NCBI GenBank assembly: GCA_910591455.2
Contig: OU342818.1
Location: 19,989,321-20,053,320, forward strand
DNA: 64,000 nt
Origin: Pholis gunnellus
Taxonomy: Eukaryota > Chordata > Actinopteri > Perciformes > Pholidae
Direction of reading: 5' to 3'
Below the pieces are notes generated by a model, which was given only the letters and a program-made list of their open reading frames with translations, did not search any database and was not told the DNA's origin. Both the position numbers and the translations under genes were made by a program. Of this stretch, positions 36,651 through 48,641 are shown piece by piece. Position 1 is the stretch's first letter. Each line of letters opens with the position of its first letter.

Positions 36651-38094
36651 CCAACTGAGTGTTTGCTGGAAAGCTACACTGCATTCATGTGTGTATGTGT
36701 GGGTGGGTGGGTGTGCGTTCACTGCGCGTTCTATTCTGAGCCATACACTGATGGTGCCACCAGGACAAAACACTTCAGATCAGATGGTGGAGTCCGGGGG
36801 ACTTTGAACGATAATTTAAAGGTGCTAATCTATCTGTGGGTGTAAATAGGACTGTGGACTGTTGACTCAGTGATGACTTCAACGGATGCTGACATATCTG
36901 CCTTTCAAAGCTCACTTCATGGCTTGTTCTGGACCTCCCAGTCCACAACCACATCATGTAAACGGATACGCAATAGTACATAGATGTTAATTCTCTGGGG
37001 ACCATGAATTATGGTGGAGATACACCAAATCCAGCCAACAAACAGAAAGACAGCTCTGTCCAGTGGGCGGTGCTTGGTTTTAGCTTGAACAAAAATATGT
37101 TTCTGAAAACGTTTGAGGTGAAAAACAGGTAGTTACATGAGTCTTGATTCATATTTGATCAGCACGGCCTAGTTTGGCAGTTGTGTTGTAGCTCCCCCAT
37201 TAAAGGTTCTCATGTGTCCACTGGGTTCCTATTAGCTGAGACCCGACCAGGAACCTGACTCAGGCTGGATCAACATTATATTCAGTCGGAACCGCTCCGG
37301 AAAGGTCTGGATGTATTCCTGCAGGTCTAGGTGTCAATACCTCTCATGGCCAGTTGGATCCAAGAGGACCTCTTATCTGGTCTGATCATGTGGTGTGTCA
37401 TAATGACCACAGGGGAAGAAAATAATAATAATAAAATATTATTCTTGGAATATAGGGTTTAGGTAGGTTTTTCAGCAAGTCTGTGTCTCTTCTACTACAC
37501 ACATCCAAACTCTCCCAGGAATATGGTTCGGGGTGTGTCATATGTTTATCGTAGCACAGTGTTTTAGGCAGATGGACAGATTCAGTAGCGACAGTCAAAG
37601 CGTCACTTTGACTCCTACCATTATTGTGGCCAAGCCTTAATAGTTTTAGAAGCGTTATCTTACCCAAACCCTAAATCTTAGCATAGCTCATGTCACCATC
37701 ACCGTCCTGAGGCCAAACCAGCAGCAGTTCTAGTTTATCGTTCATAGAAGTACTTTTGAACAGCTCTCCAGCTATGGATACTGAGCCAGAACTTGAAATC
37801 CAAAGCCGAGGACATAAACATAACTTTATCCTCTTTTTGCCAAGAATCCCACACATTCACCTTCAATTCACCTCAACCAACTTTTCACACAGCCACTGAA
37901 AAAATACTGGAACTCTTATAGTAAATAAGCCTTGCCATCCAGTTAACGCGGAGGATATTAGTGTCATATAAAAAGTGGGTCCTCTCTTGCTCACTTCCCA
38001 ACCTGCCATTATAACTGTGCCATGAAAATATTGCCACAGCCGGTCCTCTCCTTCCCCTTCCCTTCATCTAAAAAGAATGTTTTCATAATATGAA
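36651..38094. other. Unassigned sequence
   Basis: GT/GGGT-rich bits near 36690-36720. No gene or named repeat recognised. Confidence 0.45.
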
Positions 38095-38435
38095 ATAATA
38101 ATGCCCTGTTTGCAGCTGCCGCCGCGTTTCCATAATGGGGACACAGGAGTGAAAGAAAAGTGGGCGAATTAAACTTTAAGGAGACGGCAGCAGGAAATTT
38201 AGCGGTGTCTATTAAAACTCACATTTAAAGGAAATGGGGGAGGTGGTGGTGGGGAGAGTAAAGAGGAAGAGAAAAAAGACAGAGGTTTGAAATAATAGGT
38301 TTGCGGGGTTCCTTCCCCCACTTTGCACTCTCCTGGTTGGCTGACTGGGTGCCAGTTTGGCGAGGCCTCGTCATTAAAGATGGCATATGCAGCCGACGGG
38401 TCCCTCAGAGTAATGTGAACTTCTGCAGCCTGTCT
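38095..38435. promoter_or_regulatory. Candidate conserved non-coding block
   Basis: Unique DNA: GCAGCTGCCGCCGCG, GGGCGAATTAAAC, GGTGTCTATTAAAAC, CGAGGCCTCGTCATTAAAG. A purine-rich segment (38230-38285) lies inside. No coding evidence. Confidence 0.35.
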
Positions 38436-38706
38436 CCCCAGACTCACCTCCCCTCCACCCCCCGCCTTCCTCCCACTGATGTTAAAAGAAATCTTTATTG
38501 TCAGTCACATATTCTATTCACTTTGTTCACCTGCACTGACAACCCTGAGCTGCGTGTGTGAGAGTGTGTACAGGTGAGTGTATGCCATCCATGTGTGTGT
38601 GTGTGTGTTGGTTTCACATGCAAGAAACAAGGTGTGAGGATGCAGAGGGTTTTTATGTTGTGTGTGTGTACTGTATATGTGTGTGCCCACTGCTGTAAAG
38701 TAGCCA

Positions 38707-38731
38707 CCCCCCCCCCCCCACACACACACAC
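38707..38731. repeat. C13 run plus (CA)n
   Basis: C run (38707-38719) joined to a CA run. Shadow frames with Pro or Gly/Cys-Val repeats are rejected. Confidence 0.9.
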
Positions 38732-39119
38732 CACCGTTCATCTTCCTCCTCTTCTAGATGTCGGCATCCCTGAGTTTCTAAATGCTCCCTCATTAGCTGA
38801 AATCTGTTTGAAACCTCCAAGTGAGAGGCTGGTAACGAAGTGGTGCCGGCTCCATCCCTCTATCTCCCAACGTCTGACAGGTGGGGAGAGCGAGGGGTGG
38901 GGTTGGGGTTGGGTAGGCTGTTTGATTTGAGGATGAGGGGGTGACTGAGGGGAGGAGAAGACGGAGGAAGCGAGGGAGGAAAGGATGTGGGAGGTGGACC
39001 ATCGGTGATGTGTAGTGGTGGGTAGTGGGGGGGGTGTCACCAGCTTTGCGGAGTCTCTCCACCCTGGAAAGCCTTCATGTGTCTCGCTGCTCCTCTGTGA
39101 CTGCAGCACCTAGATGGGA
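38732..39119. other. Unassigned, G-rich on the plus strand
   Basis: The GGGGTTGGGGTTGGG-type segment near 38890-38915 and the G-rich DNA to 39035 give Pro/His/Ser-rich minus-strand frames of 89 and 123 codons with no domain. I treat them as low-complexity artefacts. Confidence 0.45.
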
Positions 39120-39440
39120 GAAGGATGACAAGTCCCAGTAAATTATTTATCCGGCTCAGCAACTGAGTTTGCCCCACGCTTCATTATACCTGATTGGCTC
39201 CTTAATGGGGTGAATCATTTGAAGGCGCTGGGCCAGTTGCAGAGGTGGCGTCCTGAAGAAGACGGCAAGTTTCTGATCTTTCCCAGTGTAATGGGGAGGA
39301 AGAGACCAAAGTCCGGACTATTTTTCTTTGAAATAAGTGGCGATGGTGTGGCGGCCGGCTGAGTTTTTAATGATCGGGCTCCTTTAGCGGAGTGTTTTCT
39401 GTGCTGGTGACAGTTTAACCAAGCGATAGAGCACAGATAG
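39120..39440. promoter_or_regulatory. Candidate conserved non-coding block
   Basis: AGTAAATTATTTATCC, CCTGATTGGCTCCTTAATG, GGTGAATCATTTG and GAGTTTTTAATGATCGG within unique DNA. The 76-codon minus-strand frame has no known domain. One of the stronger enhancer-like blocks. Confidence 0.4.
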
Positions 39441-39949
39441 TGCATGGATACTTGTCAATTTATTAACTGCGCCCACTATGTAAATTCTTTCTTTGAGCTG
39501 TGTTGCACCACTGTCAACAGTTTAAGGAAATTTCCCCCCCGAATAGATTTGCTTTGAAGAACATCTTTGTGCGTTGGTATTAAACTACTTTGCTCTTAAA
39601 ATGTCGTGTGAATGCCTTTGAAAGGCAAGTGTCAACAAAATAGCTGAAAAATAATTGCACTAAGTGCGGGAAACCTAAACTCATCGAGGAGTTGTGATTG
39701 GCAGCCCGTCAGTTAGAAAACTTCACAGTAATTGCTTTACTCCAGGTGAGGCAGTGGGATCTGCTACTTGTTTATGGAGATGGAAGTATCAAAATCCTCC
39801 GGGTGACGAGCTAAAAATGCCTGGCATACAATCTGTCGGCTGTCTCGTGACCCCCGACGCCGGGGCTGATAAGACGCGGTCACGTGAGCCCGAGAAGCTA
39901 CCTGGGAGTGATGGAGGTAGATTTTAGACTGAGCATCACACAAGCAAAT

Positions 39950-40090
39950 GGAAATTTTTGCATCTTTTTCTTATCTGCAGCTGTTTTTTTTTCCTCCACA
40001 GGGAGAGATAAGAGTTCATGCTTAGAAGGGCTGATTATCTCCTAAAATAAACAAATATGGACAGCCACGTCTATCAAACCATGACAAAAC
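39950..40090. promoter_or_regulatory. Short candidate conserved block
   Basis: GCAAATGGAAATTTTTGC (partly palindromic), TTCTTATCTGCAGCTG, AGAGATAAGAG (GATA-type cores on both strands) and CTGATTATCTCC. Unique apart from a short T run. Confidence 0.3.
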
Positions 40091-40107
40091 CTCTACCTCC
40101 ACCACTC

Positions 40108-40112
<5 letters not shown>

Positions 40113-40148
<36 letters not shown>
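40113..40148. repeat. (TA)n microsatellite
   Basis: Eighteen TA units. Confidence 0.95.
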
Positions 40149-40150
<2 letters not shown>

Positions 40151-40854
40151 TGTAGTGTATATCACTGCACTACCTCTGGCTTAAAGGGAGGGAGTGCATG
40201 TTTGAATTAGTTAGGTGCCTCCAAAGAACTTTAAATTGAATTCCCCTGTTTGAAATAAACAGTGTGCAGAAAGTGCATCTGCTCATCTTGTTTCATTTAA
40301 AAACTATTTAAAAATGAATTACATCACAGGGTCATAGTCATCGTAATTCCAACAAAAGCAGATGATTCTCATTTGCTTTGGGTTAATATACTCAAGGGAA
40401 TACAATTACTGAAAGATTAAATTCATATCATTGAGGTATACAGTGTCCATATTTGTGGAAAACAAACTGATAAAGTGCAAACTCCAGAACAACAAGCAAA
40501 TATGCGTCCAATTAGGGAATAGAATATAAAGTTACAAGCCTTTTTTTTCTCCTTTTTTTGTTTGTTATAGTGGGTTTATCTCTGTAATAAGTTGAGAGAG
40601 TTAAAGAACAAGGTGAACAGAACTGCATGTCTCCAAGAAGCCGGCTGATTTCCAATTAACCTAATGACACAGAGTATGATACGATCTGCTTGCCGCAGTT
40701 AGCTCAGGTAGCACAGTGGATAAACTGCACACAAACGACAATCCACAAACAGTAAGACTGCATTACCTCGTGAAACCGTAGCTCTGTGACAACGTATATC
40801 TCAGTTAGAGAAAACGGAGGGTGCCTATCTGCTCTTGAAATAACCAAGCGTACC
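40149..40854. other. Unassigned sequence
   Basis: GTTAGCTCAGGTAGCACAGTGG near 40698-40719 superficially recalls a tRNA-like A box, but there is no B box at the proper distance. No gene recognised. Confidence 0.45.
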
Positions 40855-41050
40855 TCCCTTGTCTGGCTCTTGTCAAGGCTGCTGGCAGCTTGACTCGCTT
40901 TCAGCAGTAGTTCACGGTTAGAGAAATGTGACCCTCCATTTCTTCCCTCTCTGCGCTGACCTTTCGCTGGGCCGGCAGGCTAATTTTTTGCTTCAATGGC
41001 CAGCAGTCGGGATGTGTCACTTAATTCAACCTGGAATGGATACAGGTATG
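40855..41050. promoter_or_regulatory. Candidate conserved non-coding block
   Basis: Unique DNA with GGCAGGCTAATTTTTTGC, CTTCAATGGCCAGCAG and TCACTTAATTCAACC. No repeat or coding signature. Confidence 0.35.
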
Positions 41051-41739
41051 CATGACTCTCCCGATTGAATTGAACTCTCCTCCGGTTGATCGAAGGAGCA
41101 TATGGTAGAAATGGGGGGTGTTTATTTCATTTCACAGACAGCCTCAGACATCGAGAGGGGACACGATACAGTTTGCTGAGAGAACATGGTGCTACATCAT
41201 ACACTCTATGCTGTATGTAGGTGCCATTCACAGTCATTTCTGAATTATATGTACAACCAACTGTGACGGGGCCAGCTGGGTCTGAAAACAACATGGCTCC
41301 AAAGTTCAAAACTGAAAATGTAAGTAAATGCTGAGTCACCTTTCCATCAACAACTGTAAGAACAGCTTGCAGATGGTCATTTTTTGCTGAGCGGTACCAA
41401 AGTTTAATTTCGTGTATCGATATCTTCACGTCACACCTATTGGTAAAAACGTTGGGCTACAAACTCCACACAGGTCATTACAGTTGTTAACAATCAGTCT
41501 TTTACCTGTTTGCCCAAAGCTTTGGGAGACTTCTGCTGTTATGGTTGACAGCATGTTCCCAGTTGGATAGCATGTTAGCATTTAGTTGTTACTAACTGCA
41601 ATAGTTCACCATCTACTTCTATTGAACTTTCGAGTGTGCGCGGATGAACTTTGCTGTACATCTTTATGGCAGAGCTGCCAACTCCCCCGCAGCAGACATG
41701 AGAGTCACATGAGACTCAACATGTTTTATGTCAATTTTC
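41051..41739. other. Unassigned sequence
   Basis: The 100-codon minus-strand frame 41127-41429 has no recognised domain. Part of this stretch may be the left portion of the element that follows. Confidence 0.4.
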
Positions 41740-42766
41740 ACTATATGTCAACAACTTCAGGAAATCAGACGGGCAGTTGGATCCAAGCGAAGCGTGATTG
41801 AGGTAAATAGATAGTTTTACTAGTGGACTACATGGAGTTCAATGACATTCATCCCCAGGTAGACATCATGTGACCGATAGCTCCTGTGCGGTGGCGCGAC
41901 ATTAAACAGTGGTCAATGATGGCTGCTAGTTAGTTTCACTTTTACATTCACCACTATATATGTCTTTACTTTCTTCACTGAGGCAGACAAAGATTAAGAG
42001 ACTGTCAAGCTAAGCTCAGCTCTAGGAAGGGAAGAGATACAGGACAGGAAAAGGAGACTGAGAGAAAAAGAAAGAGGTGATGGAGATGAGAGGAAGAGCA
42101 GGCACTGGTCAGTTAAGGTCCCATGAAAAAAGAAAGTCTGTAAAAGAATGATAAAATGAATGTGGAAATATGATGACGAATACATGAAAATAAATGAAAA
42201 TTTAAAAACACAGGAGTAATTTTAAGCATTGTCATAATAGCATTTGTATGTATTCTTTCAAATATATATTTATTCAAATTACAAATTTGTTTCTGTAATT
42301 TGATTTGTATTTATTCATTCATATAGTAGATTTATTAGTTTTTATTTCATTATTGTTCCTTGTTCTCTTCCCTATTATGTTTACTTGTCCTTGAATAATC
42401 AATCCCCAGGCACATCACACGTCCATTTCACTACAGGCCTCGCCAGCTGAGATAACTTCTAGGATTCACACACTTATTTGAGCAACAATCCTGGAAGTTA
42501 TCTCAGGGGGCGTGTCATGCAGTAAAGTAGGCGTGTTGTGTGGCCTGCAGAAAGACTCTTGTAAAAGCATGGATGCATGTGTGCAGATATTGATTCTCAG
42601 CCTGGGCAGGAGGGCCAGCTGAGAGCCAGCTGATTGACAGCTTGGCCTTTTCAAGGAATAGCAAAAGCAATAACGAAAGAGTGTTTGGGAAAAGAATAGG
42701 AAAAAATGAAGTGATGAAAAAAATTAATTTAAATTTCATTTCATTTCTATACAATGTGGCTTGTAT

Positions 42767-42895
42767 AGTGTGGCTCAGTGGTAGAGCTCAGTGTCCTTCC
42801 ATCCGAGGATCGGTGGTTCGATCCCTGGCTCCGCTAGTCCAAGGCACTGAATGCCTCTACGTATGAATGTACAATATACAAGTACCGTCCATTTA
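42767..42895 (+). mobile_element. Shortened tRNA-derived SINE
   Basis: GTGTGGCTCAGTGGTAGAG (A box) and GGTGGTTCGATCCC (B box near 42812-42824) are followed by GTCCAAGGCACTGAA and ATGAATG. The copy ends at GTACCGTCCATTTAG. Compared with 10608-10889, the central body is missing. It is a deletion derivative or a related subfamily, not a tRNA gene. Confidence 0.7.
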
Positions 42896-43167
42896 GAAAT
42901 AAACAAATACTTGTGAATGCTTATAATTTATATATATTTATTTCCCTTCATATTTCCACTTGTATTTATTTACTTATTTATTCATTTATTTATTATGTAT
43001 CAAAAACATGTATTTACTTTATTATTTCATTGATTTGCCTCTAATGTATATTTCCACATTTATTTTCTTGTTTTTCTGCAGATTTATTCTCTATTATAGC
43101 ACTCCTATGAGCCCTTACCTATGGTGCCCTAGATAGGATAAGCATGTTCTCAAAATATGTAATTACC

Positions 43168-43173
<6 letters not shown>

Positions 43174-43199
<26 letters not shown>
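43174..43199. repeat. (AT)n microsatellite
   Basis: About 13 AT units. Confidence 0.9.
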
Positions 43200-43201
<2 letters not shown>

Positions 43202-43800
43202 CTTTCTTTGGATTACAGTGGAACCTGTAGGTTTAATTAAAAAATAGAAGCACCTTGAACTAATTATATATGTATTATAATTCTAATTATACATTTATTA
43301 TTGTAATACACACATTTTGCTTCTTAAATATCCAAAATGATGACTCAAACACAAAGATGAACGTATATATAATTTTAGAAAATTATTTTGGCACACTTTG
43401 TTAGGACAGACAAGTGAGTAGTCCCAGTGAAGGTATATAACTATAGAGTCAGTGAACACAGAGGGTGGTAGAGAACGCTATAGTGTGACTTTAATTATAC
43501 ATTGTCAACATTCATTTTCAGATATGTTGTGAACATTTCAGTCTCCTTCCGGATTGTAGTGTGGATCATTTATTATAACATTTAACCTGATTCTCATGTA
43601 TTCAAGGAACACTGCTTGAGAGTTAAATGACGTTACTGCCCACTGACGTGGCTTTAAAGCTCTTGCTTTTTTTGGTATCGTTTTGCTGTCCAGACGCTCG
43701 CACCCAAACTCCCCCAGTGAGCTCAGTGTTTGCTTTGGACCTCGTGTTTCTGAAACCCTTCGTGATGCTATGCTCTGTGCGTACAGGAGGACACTGCACA

Positions 43801-45929
43801 CTCTATTTTTGTGAACCCAGCGGCACAGCCAGGTTGCTGCCAAGTGCATCAGGAGAATGCCAAACTCTCTTTTGGTAATATCGTGGACAGGTGGAGCATT
43901 TGGGCGCAGGGTGGGATCAGAAAGAGGGATACAGGGAGCAAGCGAGAAGTTGCAAGTGATTCCCAATTTGCACATGCTGTCGATATGCAGAAGAAGCTGT
44001 GTAGAATAATTAATCAAAATGACACGTTTGCACATGAACATGGGGGTTCTGTGGTTATTTTACACCAGTTTGATGCTGGTTGCACAACATTAAACCGGTG
44101 GATCTGCCATGCGTAGTTTAGACTGCAGATTGAACAGATACCTGCTGCCTTTATGTGGCTGTAAAGACAGAGAGACGATCACAAGTCAATTTGTGCAAGT
44201 CCAAGTCAAGTCTAAAGTTTTTAAAGTAGATTCCAAGTCAAGTCTCAAGTGTCTTATGTAATAAACATTCGATCGTCTGCTGCATGCCATCTGGTCTGCT
44301 TGGAATTCATCTCTCCTTTATTATCTATTAGTGTCAGCATTTATCCGTTGTTCGGGATATGATCTTCAGGCTATCGCAATGCAATATCAAAATATACACA
44401 GTGACAATGTCCTTTTATGGGCATTAACTGTACTTTGCCTAAAAATGGATAAAGGGTAACGTACTTAGAAAAAGGAACATAGTAGTGAAACTTTTAGGCA
44501 TGCATCATAACCTTAACCTATTTTTCAACGGCAGTTGAGAATAAAGCCGTATTGTATCATTGCGGTGGTTCTCCAGCTACTGACAGCTTCTCATACACCG
44601 CAATGATACTCTGATTACTGCATGCATTTCATAAACCAGCCAACAACAACAACAACAACAACAGCCAGCTAGAAGAGTTTACAATATAGCCAGAAGTGCC
44701 TTAATATAACTTGAGGCCCTGGGGCTACGAGTGTTTTGGGGACCCTTCCCTCCAGCACCCCCCCTCAGTGGACAGCAACTAATATGAAGTGTGGCTATAC
44801 AGCTGCTTTATTAATTACATTGACATTCAAGTTCTAAATATATTAAAATATAAAATATTTATAATATGATACTATTTGCAGAATTGTGTGAAAGCAACAT
44901 TTTTAACATGAAGGCGCCGTTGTACTGTACGCAGGATTGTTTCCGACTTGTTGGATCCAAACATTTCCAATAACTCAGGAGCGTCACGTCTAAAAACACA
45001 ACCATCACCGGCTTTCATGTGGATTTTGTATCTCATGACTTGAACGATGCATCTCAAGCACATTATTACATTTTCTTAAAAGAATCCAAAGACAGGGTTT
45101 GGCTGATATCTCAATTTAGTTTTCAAGATAGATGAGAAAAAATGAAAAAAGCGTTGAACAGAATCATACTGTCTGCACGGTGCAGACTAGATGTTGGCCT
45201 CTGGATCCACTGTAGTCGCCACCGTTGTTTGGTTCAGTGTAAAATCAAAAGTCAGCGTAGTGGCGGATCTTTTTCACAGCAAAATTGTGGAATCTGTGTA
45301 AAAGGGGCTTTTGTTTTTCAGTAATAAAGCCACTTCCATGAAAACCCTGCTTCTACTAATAAGAGGAGAAGAAGTCAGCCGTGTTTTTGCCAGGTTGTTT
45401 ATCTGGCAGTCCTAATGCGGGCAAATCTAACGTTATGTTGCATTACAGCTGTTCGAAGTATCCGAATCCCGTCAAACCTCATTGGAAATCAAACAGCTTT
45501 TGATCTCGCAGCTTTCCCTCTTCTTTATTTCCACAATCACAATCAGTTTGACTATGACTTATCATCTCCATAAAGCCACACAGAACATGAATGCTGATAC
45601 TTCATGTGAGCCAACGCAAACAGACAGTGGAGGAAATGTATTTAGACAGATGACTCGAGACTTTTCTGAAATATGTGTCCTCACAGTAACACACTGGTGC
45701 ATCGCCGCTGGGCGCAGTGCAACAATCAGACTTCACCCATGAATGAGTGAGTCGTCTGGGCGCATGCAAACAGCCCACAATATGACAGGAAGAAGTGATT
45801 GTTATTGCTGCTGCTTTAAGTCTGGGACGTGAATGAAGTGCAGACTGTGAGGATCACCTTCAAGCAAACATTTTGTTTTCTTTGTGGGTTGGTGGTTTGT
45901 AAAATCAGATCCTGCTTTCTTGTATTTAT
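43801..45929. other. Unassigned sequence with a small hairpin
   Basis: Contains the hairpin at 44554-44609 and a CAA repeat (44641-44661). AGAAGTGCCTTAA at about 44692 is repeated at about 47617 next to an hAT-like end, so 44.69 kb may be a repeat boundary. No gene recognised. Confidence 0.4.
44554..44609. repeat. 14-bp perfect inverted repeat with 28-nt loop
   Basis: GTATCATTGCGGTG (44554-44567) and its exact reverse complement CACCGCAATGATAC (44596-44609). Inside, AGCT pairs again with AGCT, giving a two-step hairpin of 56 nt. It is possibly a small structured RNA or a relic of a short inverted-repeat element. No known microRNA was recognised. Confidence 0.8.
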
Positions 45930-46160
45930 TGACATGGACTGGCTCTCATAAAGTCCTTTAATGCTGCATATATTGGAGAGGGAGGTGATTACAGGGAGAG
46001 GGGAAGAGGAAATGAATTTCCTTTAAGATGGCATTGCTGGGTCAGCGTTTTAGAGGCATATGGTCATTTAGGGAGCATACAATAATGTGTTAAGACGTCT
46101 GTGTTGGCAAATAAACACTTCATTTGAAATTTTAAACGGATGAGGTTTATTTGAACTTTT
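45930..46160. promoter_or_regulatory. Candidate conserved non-coding block
   Basis: CATAAAGTCCTTTAATGC, GGAGGTGATTACAGGG, GGAAATGAATTTCC (palindromic) and GGTCATTTAGGGAGC in unique DNA. No coding evidence. Confidence 0.3.
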
Positions 46161-46619
46161 TTCTTGTGGCTGGAAACTGTTTTAGAGGCTTTAGAGAGGA
46201 GCATGGTGCCTTCTCCTTCTCTGTACAGCCTGTTTTACTTGTTGCTGTTTATGTTGATCTACATTTCTTTGTACTGCTGGCAGCTTCGGGATATTTGCTA
46301 GCTTGTGTTATTATTACTAATACTATTGCAACACCCTCCATGTTCCATACCTGCACACTGGTTGTAGGCCCTCAGGTACAGAGTGCTGCAGGGATGATGT
46401 TTTTCTGAAGGCCAACCCCAGAATCAAGCATCGCCCCTGGTTCCCTCAATATAAGCTCTGCGGCAAACAAAGGTCAATGATATATAAATGTTTTGTTCAG
46501 CAAGATAATATGAACAAATTAACACAAACGTAATGATTTTTGAAGAGTAAATTCAGCTGCCAGAGATAAAATGCTAACGTGAAGCTACTAAATACTACGC
46601 CACAGAAGCACGACTGTGC
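46161..46619. other. Unassigned sequence
   Basis: The 85-codon plus frame at 46151-46408 is hydrophobic, but no domain or initiation evidence supports it. Confidence 0.4.
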
Positions 46620-46871
46620 CAGTACTCTCCCCATTCACATCAGTACTCTCCCCATTCACATCAGTACTCTCCCCATTCACATCAGTACTCTCCCCATTCA
46701 CATCAGTACTCTCCCCATTCACATCAGTACTCTCCCTATTCACATCAGTACTCTCCCCATTCACATCAGTACTCTCCCCATTCACATCAGTACTCTCCCC
46801 ATTCACATCAGTACTCTCCCTATTCACATCAGTACTCTCCCTATTCACATCAGTACTCTCCCTATTCACAT
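46620..46871. repeat. 21-bp minisatellite, 12 units
   Basis: Exactly 12 tandem copies of a 21-bp unit, CAGTACTCTCC-C/T-CATTCACAT-like. By one C/T position the order is C5, T, C3, T3. Units are otherwise identical by eye. Because 21 is divisible by 3, long frames stay open on both strands (repeating STLPIHI, VLSPFTS or NGESTDV heptads), so these are artefacts and not a repeat protein. The unit contains AGTACT, a short palindrome. Likely polymorphic. Confidence 0.97.
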
Positions 46872-47977
46872 GCTGACATGTGTTCTGGCCAATAGCAGCA
46901 ATCTCCTAATTTCTCAGCATTTTGCTAATTATTCCTGTTATTTTATTCCTTTTTAAAAATATGTTGTATTCTTGCGTCGCTTAATATCAGTTTTGATTTT
47001 ATTGTTGTATTTTTATACTTTGCTATGCATCTTCTATAGTAGGCCTGTAATAATCCAATAATATTCCAGCTGAAACATTAGAGGGTTATAGTGGTGTGTT
47101 TGTATATCTGTTATTTGTAGCCTGTGCCATCCGTCTATAATATTTTATAGGGTGCGTATAGTCTGGAATCAGCAATAGCCGGCCAGGTTTTTTACTTAAA
47201 TCCGTGCAATTTAGCATAATTTTGGACCATTATTACTGTGAATAAAGCGCACAAAGCTTGAGGACAACATTTGCTGTAGTTAAATAATTGTTTTGTTGTC
47301 TGCATACATCACAGCCTTCCACTGAAAATGTAAGTCTTCTAAACACCGGTCCGCCTTGGCACAAAATCGGTTGTTTATGAAACAAAGAAGTGAAGTGGGA
47401 GACGACCCTGCTCCAGTAAATGCACCAACGCGTGTGCTGAAGAAACACATGACCCTGAATGCATTACATGTTGATTCATACTTGCAGAATAATTATTTTG
47501 ATTATTAATAACTGACATCAAATCTGGCAGAACACAGAACTACAGCCCAGTTTATGTTCTCTTCTCTTATTGTCATGTTAAGCTTTCTTTTGCTCTTCTG
47601 AATTCTTTCATAGTCAGAAGTGCCTTAAGTTGCACAAGGTCGAGAACCCCTGTTTTATACGATAACTCATGTCTCACTTCCAACAACCAGTGTCAGCGTT
47701 CCTCTTCATCCAGAGAGGGAGACGTGTTGAGAAAGTCTTTCATTAGCTGCTGCTTTAGCGCTGCAACTAAAGGCTTCCTTTGTCACTGCTGCCGCATGTC
47801 AGGCTCTTCACCGCGCTTGTATTGCAAAGGCCTATCTGTTGTCTTAGAGAGAGAAAGCCACGGGGAACAGTATACATGACCTTGGGGTTTGGCATGGGAC
47901 CAGTATGTAGTATCTCAAAAGCTTCTCATTCCCGCTCCTATATTGTCTTATTGGGATTAAACTGATAAATAAAATAC
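46872..47977. other. Unassigned sequence with an hAT-like end
   Basis: AAGGTCGAGAACCCCTG ends at 47652. Read on the minus strand it begins CAGGGGTTCTCGACC, a typical hAT terminus, but I could not find the partner end with confidence. No gene recognised. Confidence 0.4.
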
Positions 47978-48598
47978 TGGCAAAACAAAATGAAGCAATT
48001 AAAAAAAAGGAATTACATTGAATAAATAAATACTCTGCGTTAAGGTCTATTTTCTGTTTCCACATGTTAGTGAATGAGATACCTTTTGTAAAAGCATAGG
48101 AGGACCATATGCATTTATCAGATAATTAATTAAAGTTATATATTTGATAACATTTCCTGGGAATCTTGCCACGAGGTCATTAGTATGTGGAGCTTTTGTA
48201 ATATAACATGATCTTCATCAACAGATGGAGCCCAGTGGTCATGGACGTGTCGATGTTCACGTTTCCTTTTCTTTCTGAGCTTTAAGGACTTCTTGTCTGT
48301 ATTGGCTTAGAACCGGCAAAGTCTATCTGATGAAGATTATGAGATATAATCACAAGCTCATGATTGTGGCGGGATTGTTTTCTCAAGTGCCTTTTCTATA
48401 AATGACCCAGTTTGCAAATATTGCATCAGTCAGAATCTTGAAGAGTAACTCAACAGCAGGCTGTGTCAAGCCTGTGGTGCTTTGTGATGTCACGGGGGTC
48501 CTGGAGTACACCTGTACAACACTGCAGCAAGGCGAGCAGTTAAAGCACCAAAAACAAAAAGAAGAAAGTCTTGTCTCTTTCCTGCCTCCACCATGATA

Positions 48599-48641
<43 letters not shown>

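Larger units (their letters stand above)
41740..43800. mobile_element. Second copy of the 13-15.8 kb interspersed element (empty site)
   Basis: Homologous blocks appear in the same order and orientation as in 13.4-15.4 kb: CAGACGGGCAGTTGGATCC (with CCGGACGGGCAGTTGAATCC at 13411), GACCGATAGCTCC, AACAGTGGTCA, TCAGTGAACACAGAGGGTG, CATTGTCAACATTCATTTTC and GCCCACTGA. It lacks the SINE present at 13486-13678, so it shows the pre-insertion arrangement. It has its own shortened SINE (about 42767-42895) and a TA run (43174-43199). The 167-codon minus-strand frame at 43538-44041 overlaps its right part and is not conserved in the other copy. Confidence 0.6.

Noticed and set aside
40698..40760. Additional tRNA-like SINE head
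   Set aside because: An A-box-like word is present but no B box or SINE body follows.
46620..46871. CRISPR-like array
   Set aside because: The units abut with no spacers between them, the unit is 21 bp, and the window is vertebrate. It is a minisatellite.
46579..46956. 125-codon repeat-protein-like frame and its antisense partner
   Set aside because: They are translations of a 21-bp tandem minisatellite; the period is divisible by 3, so every frame without a stop in one unit stays open.
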